This document shows, piece by piece, positions 9,406-17,442 of a stretch of 59,233 nt of DNA (positions are counted from its first letter, which is position 1; every line of letters begins with the position of its first letter). The DNA lies in contig CAITLU010000066.1 of assembly GCA_903893315.1 (NCBI GenBank), positions 1 through 59,233 on the forward strand. Reading direction: 5' to 3'. The notes beneath the pieces were generated by a model, which was not told the DNA's origin, ran no database searches, and was given only the letters and a program-made list of their open reading frames with translations. Both the position numbers and the translations under genes were made by a program. Origin of the DNA: an uncultured bacterium. GTDB taxonomy: Bacteria > Desulfobacterota > Binatia > UBA1149 > CAITLU01.

Positions 9406-9554
9406 CGCCCAACCCGAGACGCAGTTTCATACCAACGCGACGCTGCGTTCGCGCGCGACGGCCCGGATCCATCAGTGTGCTGATATTGCCCCAACGCGGT
9501 CGCCCACACGGCCGACCGCGAAGTTGAAGCTGCGATTAGCCCCCTTCTCGAAAA

Positions 9555-10631
9555 TCAGGCTCGCCCGGGCGACGTGCTGCGGCCCCGTTCGAGTTGTGCG
9601 GCTCGAACCGCGCGCGCAAGCCCCTTGCGGTCGCCGCCGCGCACTACGCCTTGCTCGGTAATGATTGCCGTCACCAACTCCGCCGGAGTGACGTCGAAAG
9701 CCGGATTGAAGACGCGCACACCTTCGCTCGCAATCCTGCGCCCGCGAATGTGCGTCACTTCGTCGGCATCTCGCTGTTCGATAGGAATGTCGTCGCCGCC
9801 GGCACAATCCAAGTCGATCGAGGAAGTCGGCGCCGCGACGTAGAACGGAACGCCGTGACGGCGCGCGAGCACGGCGATCGTGTATGTGCCGATCTTGTTC
9901 GCGACATCACCGTTGGCCGCCGTCCGATCCGTTCCGACGACTACAGCGCCCACTTTGCCGCTAGCGAGCACGGCCCCGACCATGCCGTCGGTAATCAACG
10001 TGACCGGAATCCGCAGTTTGACGAGTTCCCAGGCCGTGAGCCTGGCACCTTGCAGGAAAGGCCGCGTCTCGGTGGCGTAGACTCCGAAACGACGGCCGGA
10101 ACTCCACGCACTGCGGATCACTCCGATCGCGGTGCCGTAGCCCGCGGTAGCCAGAGCACCGGCGTTGCAATGCGTCAGCACGTCGCCACGCGAGAGCAGT
10201 CGCGCGCCGGCAGCTCCAAGCGCACGATTGGCGGCGATATCCTCGCGATAGAGCGCGAGCGCCTGACGCCGCAGAGCCCTGGCCAGCGATTCGGGCGTAA
10301 CATTCTCGCCCAGAGCAGCAGCGGTAGCGCGCAGTCGCTCGAGCGCCCAGCGAAGATTTACTGCCGTGGGACGCGCCGCCAACAACACCGAAGCTGCACG
10401 TTCGAAATCGTCGTGAAGATGGCCGTCACGAAATCGCGCGGCCTCCAGCGCCAATCCGAATGCCGCCGTCACGCCGATTGCCGGAGCACCGCGAACCACC
10501 ATGGAACGGATCGCGCGCGCCGTGTCACGAGCGCCGCGCAGTTCGATATACGTCTCGTTGAACGGCAGCTTGCGCTGGTCGAGCAACTCGAGGCGGCCGC
10601 CTTTCCACAAAATCGGTTTAACGTCGCGCAC
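9555..10631 (-). CDS. mtnA: Methylthioribose-1-phosphate isomerase MtnA
   Basis: Aldose-ketose isomerase of methionine salvage, converting 5-methylthioribose-1-phosphate to the ribulose form. Landmarks are MVVRGAPAIGVTAAFG, the VLTHCNAGALATAGYGTA block with the catalytic Cys, ETRPFLQGARLTAWEL and GTDRTAANGDVANKIGTY with the catalytic Asp. The 358 residues match the family and separate it from eIF2B-alpha. The GTG start at 10631 is supported by GGAGG nine bases upstream, which lies inside the preceding epimerase-like gene, so the two overlap by 14 bases and are coupled. No other salvage enzyme (mtnP, mtnK) is nearby. Confidence 0.95.
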   Translation of the reverse strand: MRDVKPILWKGGRLELLDQRKLPFNETYIELRGARDTARAIRSMVVRGAPAIGVTAAFGLALEAARFRDGHLHDDFERAASVLLAARPTAVNLRWALERLRATAAALGENVTPESLARALRRQALALYREDIAANRALGAAGARLLSRGDVLTHCNAGALATAGYGTAIGVIRSAWSSGRRFGVYATETRPFLQGARLTAWELVKLRIPVTLITDGMVGAVLASGKVGAVVVGTDRTAANGDVANKIGTYTIAVLARRHGVPFYVAAPTSSIDLDCAGGDDIPIEQRDADEVTHIRGRRIASEGVRVFNPAFDVTPAELVTAIITEQGVVRGGDRKGLARAVRAAQLERGRSTSPGRA

Positions 10632-11544
10632 GTAGCGTCTCCTCCATACTTCGCACAGGCCGAAAGCCCAGCACCTGCATGGCGCGCCGACCATCGGCCA
10701 GCGCGCGCCACCTAAGCCATTTGGCATCCATCGCGTCGCAGACAAGTCGGTCGGCGAACGGCCCTGGAAGCGGCAGCGAAACCGTCCCGGTAAGCGCCAG
10801 CAAACGCGACAGCGAAACCGCGCCGCGGCCGACGATGTTGAGGATCTCCAGGCAGCGCTGTCCGATCGCCAGCACGATCGCATCGACGAGATCTTCATAG
10901 TGAAGGATCTGGACCGGCGGATCGAAGCCGATAACTCTGACCGTGGGCGACACACTGATCCACGCCTCGAGCGGGCTGTCGGTAGGTCCGCCGACGACGC
11001 TGGCGCTGCGCAACAGCCCGACTCCGACGCGCAGTTCGCCGCGCAGCGAAAGCAGCATGGCTTCGGCCTGGCGCAGACCATCAGCCCAACGCTCGAACGC
11101 CGAGAAAACCGGCACGCCGAGCAAAGCTGCGGCGGTTTCCTCGAACAGCAACGGCGCCTTTGGCGCGACGCCGTAAACGGCGGTGGACGACAGCGCGACC
11201 AGAGCCGGAAGCCGAACCCGCAGTTCGGCGCACTTCCTCATCGCGCTCGTGACGCCGTCCGCGACCGCAGCGTCGTGCAGCCACGGCCGCGCCGGCGTGA
11301 CCGGCGACTCCGACAAGGCCAACAGCACCAGCATCGACGGCCGCAGTTCCTGGAGTAATTCGGCAAGCTCGCGAGCGCCTACCGAAGAAGACAAATCGAT
11401 TACCCGCTCGCCGGGAGCCGCATCACCAACGGTGGAAACAGTCACGACGCGTCGCTCGCCGTCGCTCGCCGCCAGACGACGGCCGACGTCGTGTGCCAGT
11501 ACGTTACGGCCCAGCACCAACACCGTTTCGACAGAGCGAGCCAC
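10618..11544 (-). CDS. NAD-dependent epimerase-like (extended SDR) protein with degenerate active site
   Basis: About 308 residues with an extended-SDR layout: an N-terminal strand (ETVLVLGRN), LVALSSTAVYG in the middle and HYEDLVDAIVLAI near the C-terminus. The usual GxxGxxG nucleotide loop is replaced by LGRNVLAHDVG. Where active members have YxxxK, this protein reads FSAFERWADGLRQAE, so Tyr is replaced by Phe and no Lys follows at +4. Enzyme activity is therefore doubtful; a binding or structural role is possible. GTG 11544 is preferred because starting at 11619 would overlap the divergent SRPBCC gene. It is coupled to mtnA by a 14-base overlap. Fold assignment is fairly confident; function unknown. 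Confidence 0.68.
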   Translation of the reverse strand: MARSVETVLVLGRNVLAHDVGRRLAASDGERRVVTVSTVGDAAPGERVIDLSSSVGARELAELLQELRPSMLVLLALSESPVTPARPWLHDAAVADGVTSAMRKCAELRVRLPALVALSSTAVYGVAPKAPLLFEETAAALLGVPVFSAFERWADGLRQAEAMLLSLRGELRVGVGLLRSASVVGGPTDSPLEAWISVSPTVRVIGFDPPVQILHYEDLVDAIVLAIGQRCLEILNIVGRGAVSLSRLLALTGTVSLPLPGPFADRLVCDAMDAKWLRWRALADGRRAMQVLGFRPVRSMEETLRARR

Positions 11545-11605
11545 GACGGCGCATAGCGCCACACCTGCGTTGACAAGTCGAGTACCGACCCCTAGCTTGC
11601 CGCAC

Positions 11606-12052
11606 GTGGAAACACACACCCATACCGAAGTGGTCGCAGCACCGCTCGAACTCTGCTTCGACGTGCTGGTGGACTTCGCTCACTACCCTCAGTGGTTCGG
11701 AATGATTCAGACTGCACGCATCGCGGAGTCCGACCCCGCGGCCGGCACCTGGACCGTCGAGTACGAACTGCACGCGATCGTCCGGACGATCCGCTACACG
11801 CTCTCGTATCAGAGCAAGCGCCCTCATCTCCTGTCCTGGAAGATGACCGCCGGTGATCTCTCGGCGATCAAAGGAAGCTACGAACTAGTTGAACTCGAAC
11901 CCGGTCTGACCGAAGCCACCTGTACCCAGGCCCTGGATGTCGGGTTCTGGGTTCCGGGGCCGCTCAGGCGAATCTTCGAGCAGTCGGCCCTGACCGACTC
12001 GGTGCGCGAGTTCAAGCAGGCCGCCGAAGAACGCGCCGACGAAATCGCCTGA
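11606..12052 (+). CDS. SRPBCC-superfamily protein (polyketide cyclase / RatA-like)
   Basis: A 148-residue single-domain protein starting at GTG 11606 with THTEVVAAPLELCFDVLVDFAHYPQWFG, the typical first strand and helix of the START/SRPBCC fold, and ending with a long C-terminal helix rich in Glu and Ala. This fold makes a deep hydrophobic pocket; relatives include RatA/CoQ10-binding proteins and cyclases. The GTLTVEYEL-type middle strands (TWTVEYELHAIVRTIRYTLSY) fit a lipid-binding coenzyme-Q-binding subtype, but the ligand is unknown. It is divergent from the epimerase-like gene with about 60 bases between, which must contain both promoters. Confidence 0.8.
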   Translation: METHTHTEVVAAPLELCFDVLVDFAHYPQWFGMIQTARIAESDPAAGTWTVEYELHAIVRTIRYTLSYQSKRPHLLSWKMTAGDLSAIKGSYELVELEPGLTEATCTQALDVGFWVPGPLRRIFEQSALTDSVREFKQAAEERADEIA

Positions 12053-12138
12053 ACACTACCGGGATCGCCCTCACCTCCCGGCGTTGCGATGCAGACCGGC
12101 TCACCGCCCCGACGCTCGATAAAGCGTCAGAACCGACC

Positions 12139-12300
12139 TCAACCCAGAGTGGTGGCGATCTGGCCCAACTTCACGGCGATGGCCCCGCCAACGGCGCTCA
12201 TCGCCGCCACGGCCGCCAGGCCGATCAGCGAAGCCAGAAAGGCATACTCGATGAGCGTGCCGCCGTCTTCGTCCCGGAAAAACCTGTCCAGTGACCGCAT
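12139..12300 (-). CDS. Flp/Fap-type (type IVb) pilin, short orphan gene
   Basis: A 53-residue peptide: charged leader MRSLDRFFRDEDGGT, then LIEYAFLASLIGLAAVAAM, a single hydrophobic helix, and a Gly/Ala/Val-rich end. The FxxDExGxTxIEYxxxxxLI pattern, with the glutamate five residues into the mature helix, is the hallmark of Flp pilin subunits of Tad secretion systems. Processing by a TadV/CpaA-type prepilin peptidase would be expected just before the hydrophobic segment. The start is strongly supported by AAGGAGGG eight bases upstream of ATG 12300. No tad, cpa or rcp gene is visible nearby, so it is an orphan in this window. It could assemble through a Tad system elsewhere, or be a membrane microprotein of the same family. 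Confidence 0.78.
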   Translation of the reverse strand: MRSLDRFFRDEDGGTLIEYAFLASLIGLAAVAAMSAVGGAIAVKLGQIATTLG

Positions 12301-12792
12301 GACTGGATCCCTCCTTCTACCTGCACACGCCCTCGACCGTGTGACCCACGATCAACGGCGGGGTGCCGCTCACCAAGTGAAACGTCACCCCGAATTTCGG
12401 AGCGAAAAGCAGGGACGAGGCCAACTCCAGAACCGGAACCGCCAGAAGGCGGCTCCGCGACCACGACGCTGCGGCCCATCTAGACGGCCGTCAACACCCT
12501 GCCGCATCATCGCCACAAAGATCCCGCAGCTGGACTCGGGCGCGGCCAGAAAGAAACGGAAGAACTGACGCCGGCGAAAACTTCGTCAATCAATTCGCGG
12601 CATGCAGGCAAGTCCGGCCGCGCGCACAGACCCGCGACGGTCGCGGCCGGAACGTGGCACCAGGCCCGGCGCCGCGCCTCTACGCCGCAACGTCGCTTCC
12701 CGGACGGGGCGAACGGGGGCAGGCACTCCACGCCCGCAAATCGCGGGTCGTGGTTCGCTAGCCTCACGCAATTGGTCTTGGAATCGAGGAGT
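12301..12792. other. Intergenic stretch without a recognisable gene
   Basis: About 490 bases between the Flp-type pilin and tRNA-Ala. Bases 12309-12316 hold the pilin ribosome binding site, and the pilin promoter is expected within the adjoining bases, but I cannot pick a convincing -35/-10 pair. Open frames here lack family resemblance, and those reaching past 12793 translate the tRNA. I see no strong terminator, tandem repeat or tRNA-like element. Confidence 0.5.
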
Positions 12793-12868
<76 letters not shown>

Positions 12869-13059
12869 CTCGGAACTGGCGGCGCACCTTAGACGGTTTC
12901 TCAGGAACGGACAACCCGCGGAGGGTTGTTGCTGCACTCGTGGCGGGCCCCGCCTCTCCTTCACGCCTGCCGAGGGCCCGCGGCCGTGGGTCACGCGTGA
13001 CTGGCGAAGTTTTCGCCCGTATAAATCCGACCTTTCCATCACTGCTTCAGGAGGCAACA

Positions 13060-13677
13060 GTGGCAACCCTCGCGCTCGTCCGACACGGCCAGTCCCAGTG
13101 GAATCTCGAAAACCGTTTCACCGGCTGGATCGACGTCCCGCTGACGGATCTGGGCCGCCAGGAGGCGGAGCGCGCCGGGCGTGCGCTCCAGGCTTCCGGC
13201 CTGCACTTCGACCGCGCCTACACCTCGGCGCTCTCGCGCGCACAGGACACGCTGCGCATCATCCTCGAGGTTCTCGGCCAGCCCGAGCTTGCGACCGAAA
13301 GGGACCAAGCGCTCAACGAAAGGCACTACGGAGCTCTGCAAGGGCTCAACAAGGCCGAGACCGCCGAAAAATACGGGAAGGAACAAGTTCATATCTGGCG
13401 TCGGAGCTACGACGTTCCGCCGCCCGAAGGAGAAAGCCTCAAGGACACGGCCGCGCGGACCCTGCCCTACTTTCGCGCCAAGATAGTTGCCGACCTGCGT
13501 GCGGGCCACAACGTGATCGTTGCCGCCCACGGCAACAGCCTGCGTTCCATCGTCATGGAACTCGACCACCTCACACGTGAGCAGGTGCTCGAACTCAACC
13601 TCGATACCGGGGTGCCGATCGTCTACGAATTCGGAGACGACGGGGCGATCATTTCCAAGAAGATACTGAAGCCGTGA
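13060..13677 (+). CDS. gpmA: 2,3-bisphosphoglycerate-dependent phosphoglycerate mutase
   Basis: Interconverts 3- and 2-phosphoglycerate in glycolysis and gluconeogenesis through a phosphohistidine. The N-terminal [12 protein letters not shown] holds the phosphorylated His, [14 protein letters not shown] binds bisphosphoglycerate, and [15 protein letters not shown] supplies the second catalytic His. The 205-residue chain is a shorter GpmA, about 40 residues below the E. coli form. GTG 13060 is chosen because AGGAGG lies five bases upstream; starting there keeps the conserved N-terminus. The stop overlaps the GTG of the next gene, so gpmA leads a tightly packed gpmA / membrane protein / rarA transcript. 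Confidence 0.94.
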   Translation: MATLALVRHGQSQWNLENRFTGWIDVPLTDLGRQEAERAGRALQASGLHFDRAYTSALSRAQDTLRIILEVLGQPELATERDQALNERHYGALQGLNKAETAEKYGKEQVHIWRRSYDVPPPEGESLKDTAARTLPYFRAKIVADLRAGHNVIVAAHGNSLRSIVMELDHLTREQVLELNLDTGVPIVYEFGDDGAIISKKILKP

Positions 13678-14705
13678 ACCGCCGGCGCACCACTTCCAAG
13701 ATTGCCGTCGGCTGCATTGTCGGCGTCGGCTGTCTTTGGTTGGCGCTGCGTAAAGTCTCTCTCGGTGAAGTCGCGACTGCGCTGCACGGCTTCGATGCAC
13801 GCTACTTGATCGCTGCTGTGGCGGTAAGCCTGACCATACAGGTCTTTCGCGCCTGGCGTTGGCAGATAGAACTGACGCCGCTGCGACGTCTGCCTTTTTC
13901 GTTGCTGTGGCAGGTGGTGTCGGTGGCGTACATGATGATCAACGTGCTGCCGTTCAGGCTCGGCGAGCCGGTGCGGCCGATACTGTTGTCGTGGAAGACC
14001 GGACTCCCGATCCCCGCCATCGTCGGCAACTGGGTGTTCGAAAAGATGATGGACGCCGCAGCGCTGGTGCTCATCATCCATCTTACTCTGGTGATGTCGG
14101 ATCTCCCGCCATGGGCGCACCGTGCGTCGGGAGTAAGTCTGGCGACCTTCCTGGTGCTGCTCACTTTCGTAGGAGCGGTGTGGCTGCGAGGCGAACGATT
14201 CTTCGACGCGACTCTGGCGCGACTGCTGCCGGCGCCGGCCTGCGCCAGAACCCGCGCGGTTCTGCTCGGCGCCAGAGACGGGCTGCAGATCCTGCCCGAC
14301 CATCGGCTGGTGGCCTGCGTATTCCTGGTGACACTGGTGCTGTGGACACTGCCGATCCTGTCGAGTTGGTTGCTGCTGCGCGGGTTCGGACTCACGCTTC
14401 CGCTAGCTGCTCCGTTCGTGATCTTCGTGTGCATCGGACTCGGCACAGCGCTGCCCAACCCTCCCGGAATGTTCGGCGTATTCCAGATCGCCGCAGTCGT
14501 CGCGCTCGGACTGTTCAACGTCCACAAGTCAGAAGCGGTCGCCTACGGCATCGTCCTGAACGCCGTGCAGTTCTTCACTCTGGTGGCGCAGGGACTGGTG
14601 GCGCTGCCTCTGGTTGGAGTGGGCCTCGGAGCCTTGACCCGCGCGGCTGTGGACGAAAGCGAAACGATCGGTGCGTGCGAGACGCGGCCTCCGGCGACGC
14701 GGTGA
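13674..14705 (+). CDS. Flippase-like integral membrane protein (LPG synthase TM / UPF0104 family)
   Basis: A 343-residue polytopic protein with about eight hydrophobic segments (for example near residues 9-27, 42-60, 80-95, 117-140, 155-172, 220-245, 255-290 and 295-325). Segment content and motifs such as [16 protein letters not shown] and [12 protein letters not shown] match the lysylphosphatidylglycerol synthetase TM region/UPF0104 family, whose members move or modify lipids or polyprenyl-linked glycans. There is no C-terminal aminoacyl-transfer domain, so it is a lone membrane domain. Its GTG start overlaps the gpmA stop (GTGA), and its stop overlaps the rarA start the same way. The transported lipid is unknown. 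Confidence 0.82.
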   Translation: MNRRRTTSKIAVGCIVGVGCLWLALRKVSLGEVATALHGFDARYLIAAVAVSLTIQVFRAWRWQIELTPLRRLPFSLLWQVVSVAYMMINVLPFRLGEPVRPILLSWKTGLPIPAIVGNWVFEKMMDAAALVLIIHLTLVMSDLPPWAHRASGVSLATFLVLLTFVGAVWLRGERFFDATLARLLPAPACARTRAVLLGARDGLQILPDHRLVACVFLVTLVLWTLPILSSWLLLRGFGLTLPLAAPFVIFVCIGLGTALPNPPGMFGVFQIAAVVALGLFNVHKSEAVAYGIVLNAVQFFTLVAQGLVALPLVGVGLGALTRAAVDESETIGACETRPPATR

Positions 14706-16102
14706 CACGCTCAACCCAGAGTTCGTTGTTCGACCACGCCGCACGCGAGGCCACGGCCAAGGGCGCGCCGCTGGCGGACCGTATGCGCCCGCGAACGGTC
14801 GACGAAGTGGTCGGGCAAGGCCGGCTCGTCGGCGAGGACAACTTCCTCGGCCGCATGTTGCGCGGCGACACCGCCCCGCGTTCCTTCCTGCTGTGGGGCC
14901 CGCCCGGAAGCGGCAAGACCACGCTGGCGCGACTGCTGGCCGGCAGGACCAGTTACGAATTCGTCGGTTTCTCGGCGGTTCTCAGCGGCGTCAAGGAACT
15001 GCGCGAACTTCTCGACGAAGCGCGCAGGCGCCGCGCCGAGACGGGCAAAGGCACCGTGCTGTTCGTCGACGAAATCCACCGTTTCAACAAAGCCCAGCAG
15101 GACGCCTTCCTGCCGCACGTAGAGAGCGGCGAAATCGTGCTGGTCGGCGCGACGACGGAGAACCCGTCTTTCCAGGTCAACGCTCCGCTTCTTTCGCGCT
15201 GCCGCGTCGTCGTCCTGGATCCTCTCGGCCCCGAGGACCTGGCCAGGCTCGTCGATCGTGCGCTGCAGGACGTCGAACGCGGCCTCGGCAGACACGCGCT
15301 GACGATACAGGCGCAGGCCAGGGATTTTCTCGTGCAAAGCGCCCACGGCGATGCCCGCTCGCTGCTCGGCGCACTCGAGGCTGCTGCCGATCTGGCAATC
15401 GCAGACAAGGTTTCGACGATCGACCTGACGATTGCCGAACAGGGGACCCAGCGCAAGGCGCTGCTCTACGATCGAGCAGGCGAAGAGCATTACAATGTAG
15501 TGTCGGCCTTCATCAAGAGCATGCGCGGCAGCGACGTCGACGCGTCACTCTACTGGCTGGCGCGGATGCTCGAGGCCGGCGAAGAGCCGTTGTTCGTGGC
15601 GCGCCGCATGGTCGTGTTCGCGAGCGAGGACATCGGTCTGGCTGATCCTCACGCGCTCGTCCTGGCGCTGGCTGCCAAGGATGCCGTGGATTTCCTCGGA
15701 CTCCCCGAAGCACGGATCAACCTCGCGCACGCGGTCGCGTATCTGGCGCGTGCACCCAAATCGAACGCCGCGTATCGCGCACTCGAAGCGGCCTCGCAGG
15801 AAGTGCGGCGCAGCGGCGCATTGCCGGTTCCACTGCACCTGCGCAATGCTCCCACCAAGCTGATGAAGGATGTCGGATACGGACAGGGCTACATCTATCC
15901 GCATGGACGCGAGATTGACGCAGCGGAGCAGCGCTACTTGCCCGAGGCTTTACGCGCGACGCGTTTTTTCACCCCGCACGGTGCGGATCCGATTGCCGCG
16001 GCGGACGCTGCGCCTGCTGCTGCCCGGCCGACGCCCGAGACCGCAGCGCAGGAAACATCGAACGACTCCGATACGCCCCCCACGGCTACAAGAAAGACTT
16101 GA
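14702..16102 (+). CDS. rarA: Replication-associated recombination protein RarA (MgsA), AAA+ ATPase
   Basis: A clamp-loader-like ATPase acting at stalled replication forks. Residues 66-73 form the Walker A loop GPPGSGKT, VLFVDEIHRF is Walker B, and GATTENPSF is sensor 1. The C-terminal tetramerisation part contains RAGEEHYNVVSAFIKSMRGSD, DASLYWLARMLEAGE and LPVPLHLRNAP. Length of 466 residues fits. The N-terminal SLFD is a plausible beta-clamp or SSB contact. The start GTG 14702 overlaps the upstream stop. A poorly conserved Ala/Pro/Thr tail of about 40 residues ends the protein. Immediately downstream lies the structured-RNA candidate at 16130-16292. Confidence 0.95.
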   Translation: MTRSTQSSLFDHAAREATAKGAPLADRMRPRTVDEVVGQGRLVGEDNFLGRMLRGDTAPRSFLLWGPPGSGKTTLARLLAGRTSYEFVGFSAVLSGVKELRELLDEARRRRAETGKGTVLFVDEIHRFNKAQQDAFLPHVESGEIVLVGATTENPSFQVNAPLLSRCRVVVLDPLGPEDLARLVDRALQDVERGLGRHALTIQAQARDFLVQSAHGDARSLLGALEAAADLAIADKVSTIDLTIAEQGTQRKALLYDRAGEEHYNVVSAFIKSMRGSDVDASLYWLARMLEAGEEPLFVARRMVVFASEDIGLADPHALVLALAAKDAVDFLGLPEARINLAHAVAYLARAPKSNAAYRALEAASQEVRRSGALPVPLHLRNAPTKLMKDVGYGQGYIYPHGREIDAAEQRYLPEALRATRFFTPHGADPIAAADAAPAAARPTPETAAQETSNDSDTPPTATRKT

Positions 16103-16127
16103 CAGCACAGTTATCATTCGGTACTTG
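16099..16127 (+). promoter_or_regulatory. Possible sigma-70-type promoter at the end of rarA
   Basis: A perfect -35 hexamer TTGACA at 16099-16104 overlaps the rarA stop codon. Seventeen bases later TACTTG at 16122-16127 could serve as a weak -10 element. It would start transcription near 16133 and feed the structured RNA that ends at the terminator at 16256-16290. The -10 is poor, so this is a suggestion only. Confidence 0.35.
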
Positions 16128-16129
16128 CT

Positions 16130-16292
16130 TGCCCACTGTCATGAACACGTTGCGCATCACGAACAGCTGTTGTTGTACCAAGGCCCGCGAGGCCTCACGT
16201 ACCGGCTGTCGCGCCATGTTCTGACGATCCGCTTTAACAGTCAGACACGCAGCAGAAGGCCCGTGAGGTAAGACACCTCGCGGGCCTTTTCG
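16130..16292 (+). ncRNA. Candidate structured RNA (6S-like rod) downstream of rarA
   Basis: Hand folding gives a nested series of helices: 16135-16139 with 16237-16241, 16143-16147 with 16217-16221, 16152-16155 with 16211-16214, 16163-16167 with 16205-16209, 16175-16178 with 16199-16202, and a terminal hairpin 16181-16185/16191-16195. The result is a long rod interrupted by an asymmetric bubble, with 15 bases on the 3' side and 3 on the 5' side. A strong terminator closes the transcript, giving about 160 nt. Rod shape, large bubble, size and the place beside rarA recall 6S RNA, which in Bacillus lies close to rarA. I cannot align it to the 6S consensus by eye, the helices are short, and a messenger leader for the downstream gene is the alternative. 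Confidence 0.33.
16256..16290 (+). terminator. Strong intrinsic terminator
   Basis: AAGGCCCGTGAGG (16256-16268) pairs with CCTCGCGGGCCTT (16276-16288) as 13 base pairs with one G-U, plus a T-A pair closing a five-base loop. The 3' arm runs into TTTT. It should end transcripts from rarA or from the structured RNA before the DUF3034 gene. A second copy of the 5' arm sits at 16180-16192 and matches the 3' arm perfectly. Confidence 0.85.
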
Positions 16293-16464
16293 TTTCATCC
16301 TCAAACACCACTGAAGTTCGTCCAGGGCACCCTGGAGACAGCCCGGCACGACGCGACCAAAAGCGCCGTGGATGACGCCGTCTTGCCCGCCACACAAACG
16401 TCCACCGCTCCCAGGGGAGCCGGGCCACTACAGGAACCAAGCCAGTCAAAAGGACAGACCCCAC
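16291..16464. other. Leader region of the DUF3034-metY-metXW genes
   Basis: 174 bases between the terminator and the DUF3034 start, containing the ribosome site AAAAGGACAG. I looked for a SAM-type riboswitch because methionine genes follow, but the conserved cores of SAM-I, SAM-II and SAH riboswitches are not present. No clear -35/-10 pair is visible. Confidence 0.4.
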
Positions 16465-17403
16465 ATGAAACGCCAGATTTACAGTTCCCGCGCCATCGCC
16501 TCGATGCTGCTCACTCTGTCACTCCGGGCTTTCGCCGAAGAGCCCGACCCTGTCGCCGCCGCGGCCGAGCCACCGCCGCTGCCCTTCCACACGATAGAAG
16601 GAGTCGGCGGCGGCGCGATCACGCCGATGGCCTACCTGATCAACGCGCCGGCCAAAGGTGAGACGCTGGCCTTGCCGGCCGTGGCCTCTTCGTACGTCGG
16701 CCTGGACAAAAAGAATCTCCAGGCCCTCACCATCACCGAAAATCTGTTCGGCCGGGTCGAACTCGGCTACGGCGCCGACCGGCTCGGGCTCGGCGATCTG
16801 CCTGACGACATTGAGGCCGCCACCTCGGTGGACATCAAGCGTTCGGACGTGTGGTTGCACAACTTCAACTTGCGCGTTCTTGCGTTGCCGGAGAACAGCT
16901 TCGACCTGCCGTTGCCGGCGGTCACTGTCGGTGGGCACTTCAAGTACAACAACGGCATCAAGGACATCAACGACAGGCTCGGCGGCGCACTGAATTCCAT
17001 CGGATACCAGCGCGACTACGGCGCCGACTTCACCATCACGGGCACCAAGATGTTCACGCAACTTGGCGGTCATCCGTTGATCCTGACCGCAGGAGGGCGT
17101 CTGAGCCAGGCAGCCAACCTCGGCTTTCTGGGCTTCTCCGACAAGTGGCGCCCCACGTTCGAAGGCAGTGTCATCTTCCTGCCTACCTCGTGGTTGCTGC
17201 TTGCCTACGAATTCCGCCAGAAGCACGATCCCTACCAGCAGATCCCCGGTCTAGTGAAGGGCGAAGACAACTGGCAAGCCATCGACGCGAGCTGGATCGT
17301 CGGCTCGCACGCGACGTTGGTGGCTGGCTACGGCATCTTCGGCACGCTGGCCAATGCCGATGCCAACTCGGCTTGGTGGCTGCAACTGAAATATGAGATC
17401 TGA
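16465..17403 (+). CDS. DUF3034-family envelope protein (probable outer-membrane beta-barrel)
   Basis: 312 residues starting at ATG 16465. A signal peptide (about 1-24, ending in RAFAEE) is followed by a short Pro/Ala linker, then IEGVGGGAITPMAYLINA and alternating strands such as LFGRVELGYGADRLG and the closing WWLQLKYEI, whose aromatic C-terminal residue pattern is typical of outer-membrane barrels. The arrangement resembles DUF3034 proteins of unknown function. Its stop is 39 bases before metY on the same strand with a good ribosome site between, so it is probably cotranscribed with the methionine genes. A role in taking up a sulfur compound is conceivable but unsupported by sequence. Confidence 0.7.
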   Translation: MKRQIYSSRAIASMLLTLSLRAFAEEPDPVAAAAEPPPLPFHTIEGVGGGAITPMAYLINAPAKGETLALPAVASSYVGLDKKNLQALTITENLFGRVELGYGADRLGLGDLPDDIEAATSVDIKRSDVWLHNFNLRVLALPENSFDLPLPAVTVGGHFKYNNGIKDINDRLGGALNSIGYQRDYGADFTITGTKMFTQLGGHPLILTAGGRLSQAANLGFLGFSDKWRPTFEGSVIFLPTSWLLLAYEFRQKHDPYQQIPGLVKGEDNWQAIDASWIVGSHATLVAGYGIFGTLANADANSAWWLQLKYEI

Positions 17404-17442
17404 CGGCCGGCGTCACACATTCATCACGAGGAAGGAGAAAAC

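Noticed and set aside
16086-16464. Minus-strand frames of 76-103 residues across the rarA-DUF3034 gap
   Set aside because: No family similarity, poor starts, and they cross a strong terminator hairpin.
16291-16464. SAM or SAH riboswitch upstream of the methionine genes
   Set aside because: I looked for the conserved cores of SAM-I, SAM-II and SAH riboswitches; none is present.
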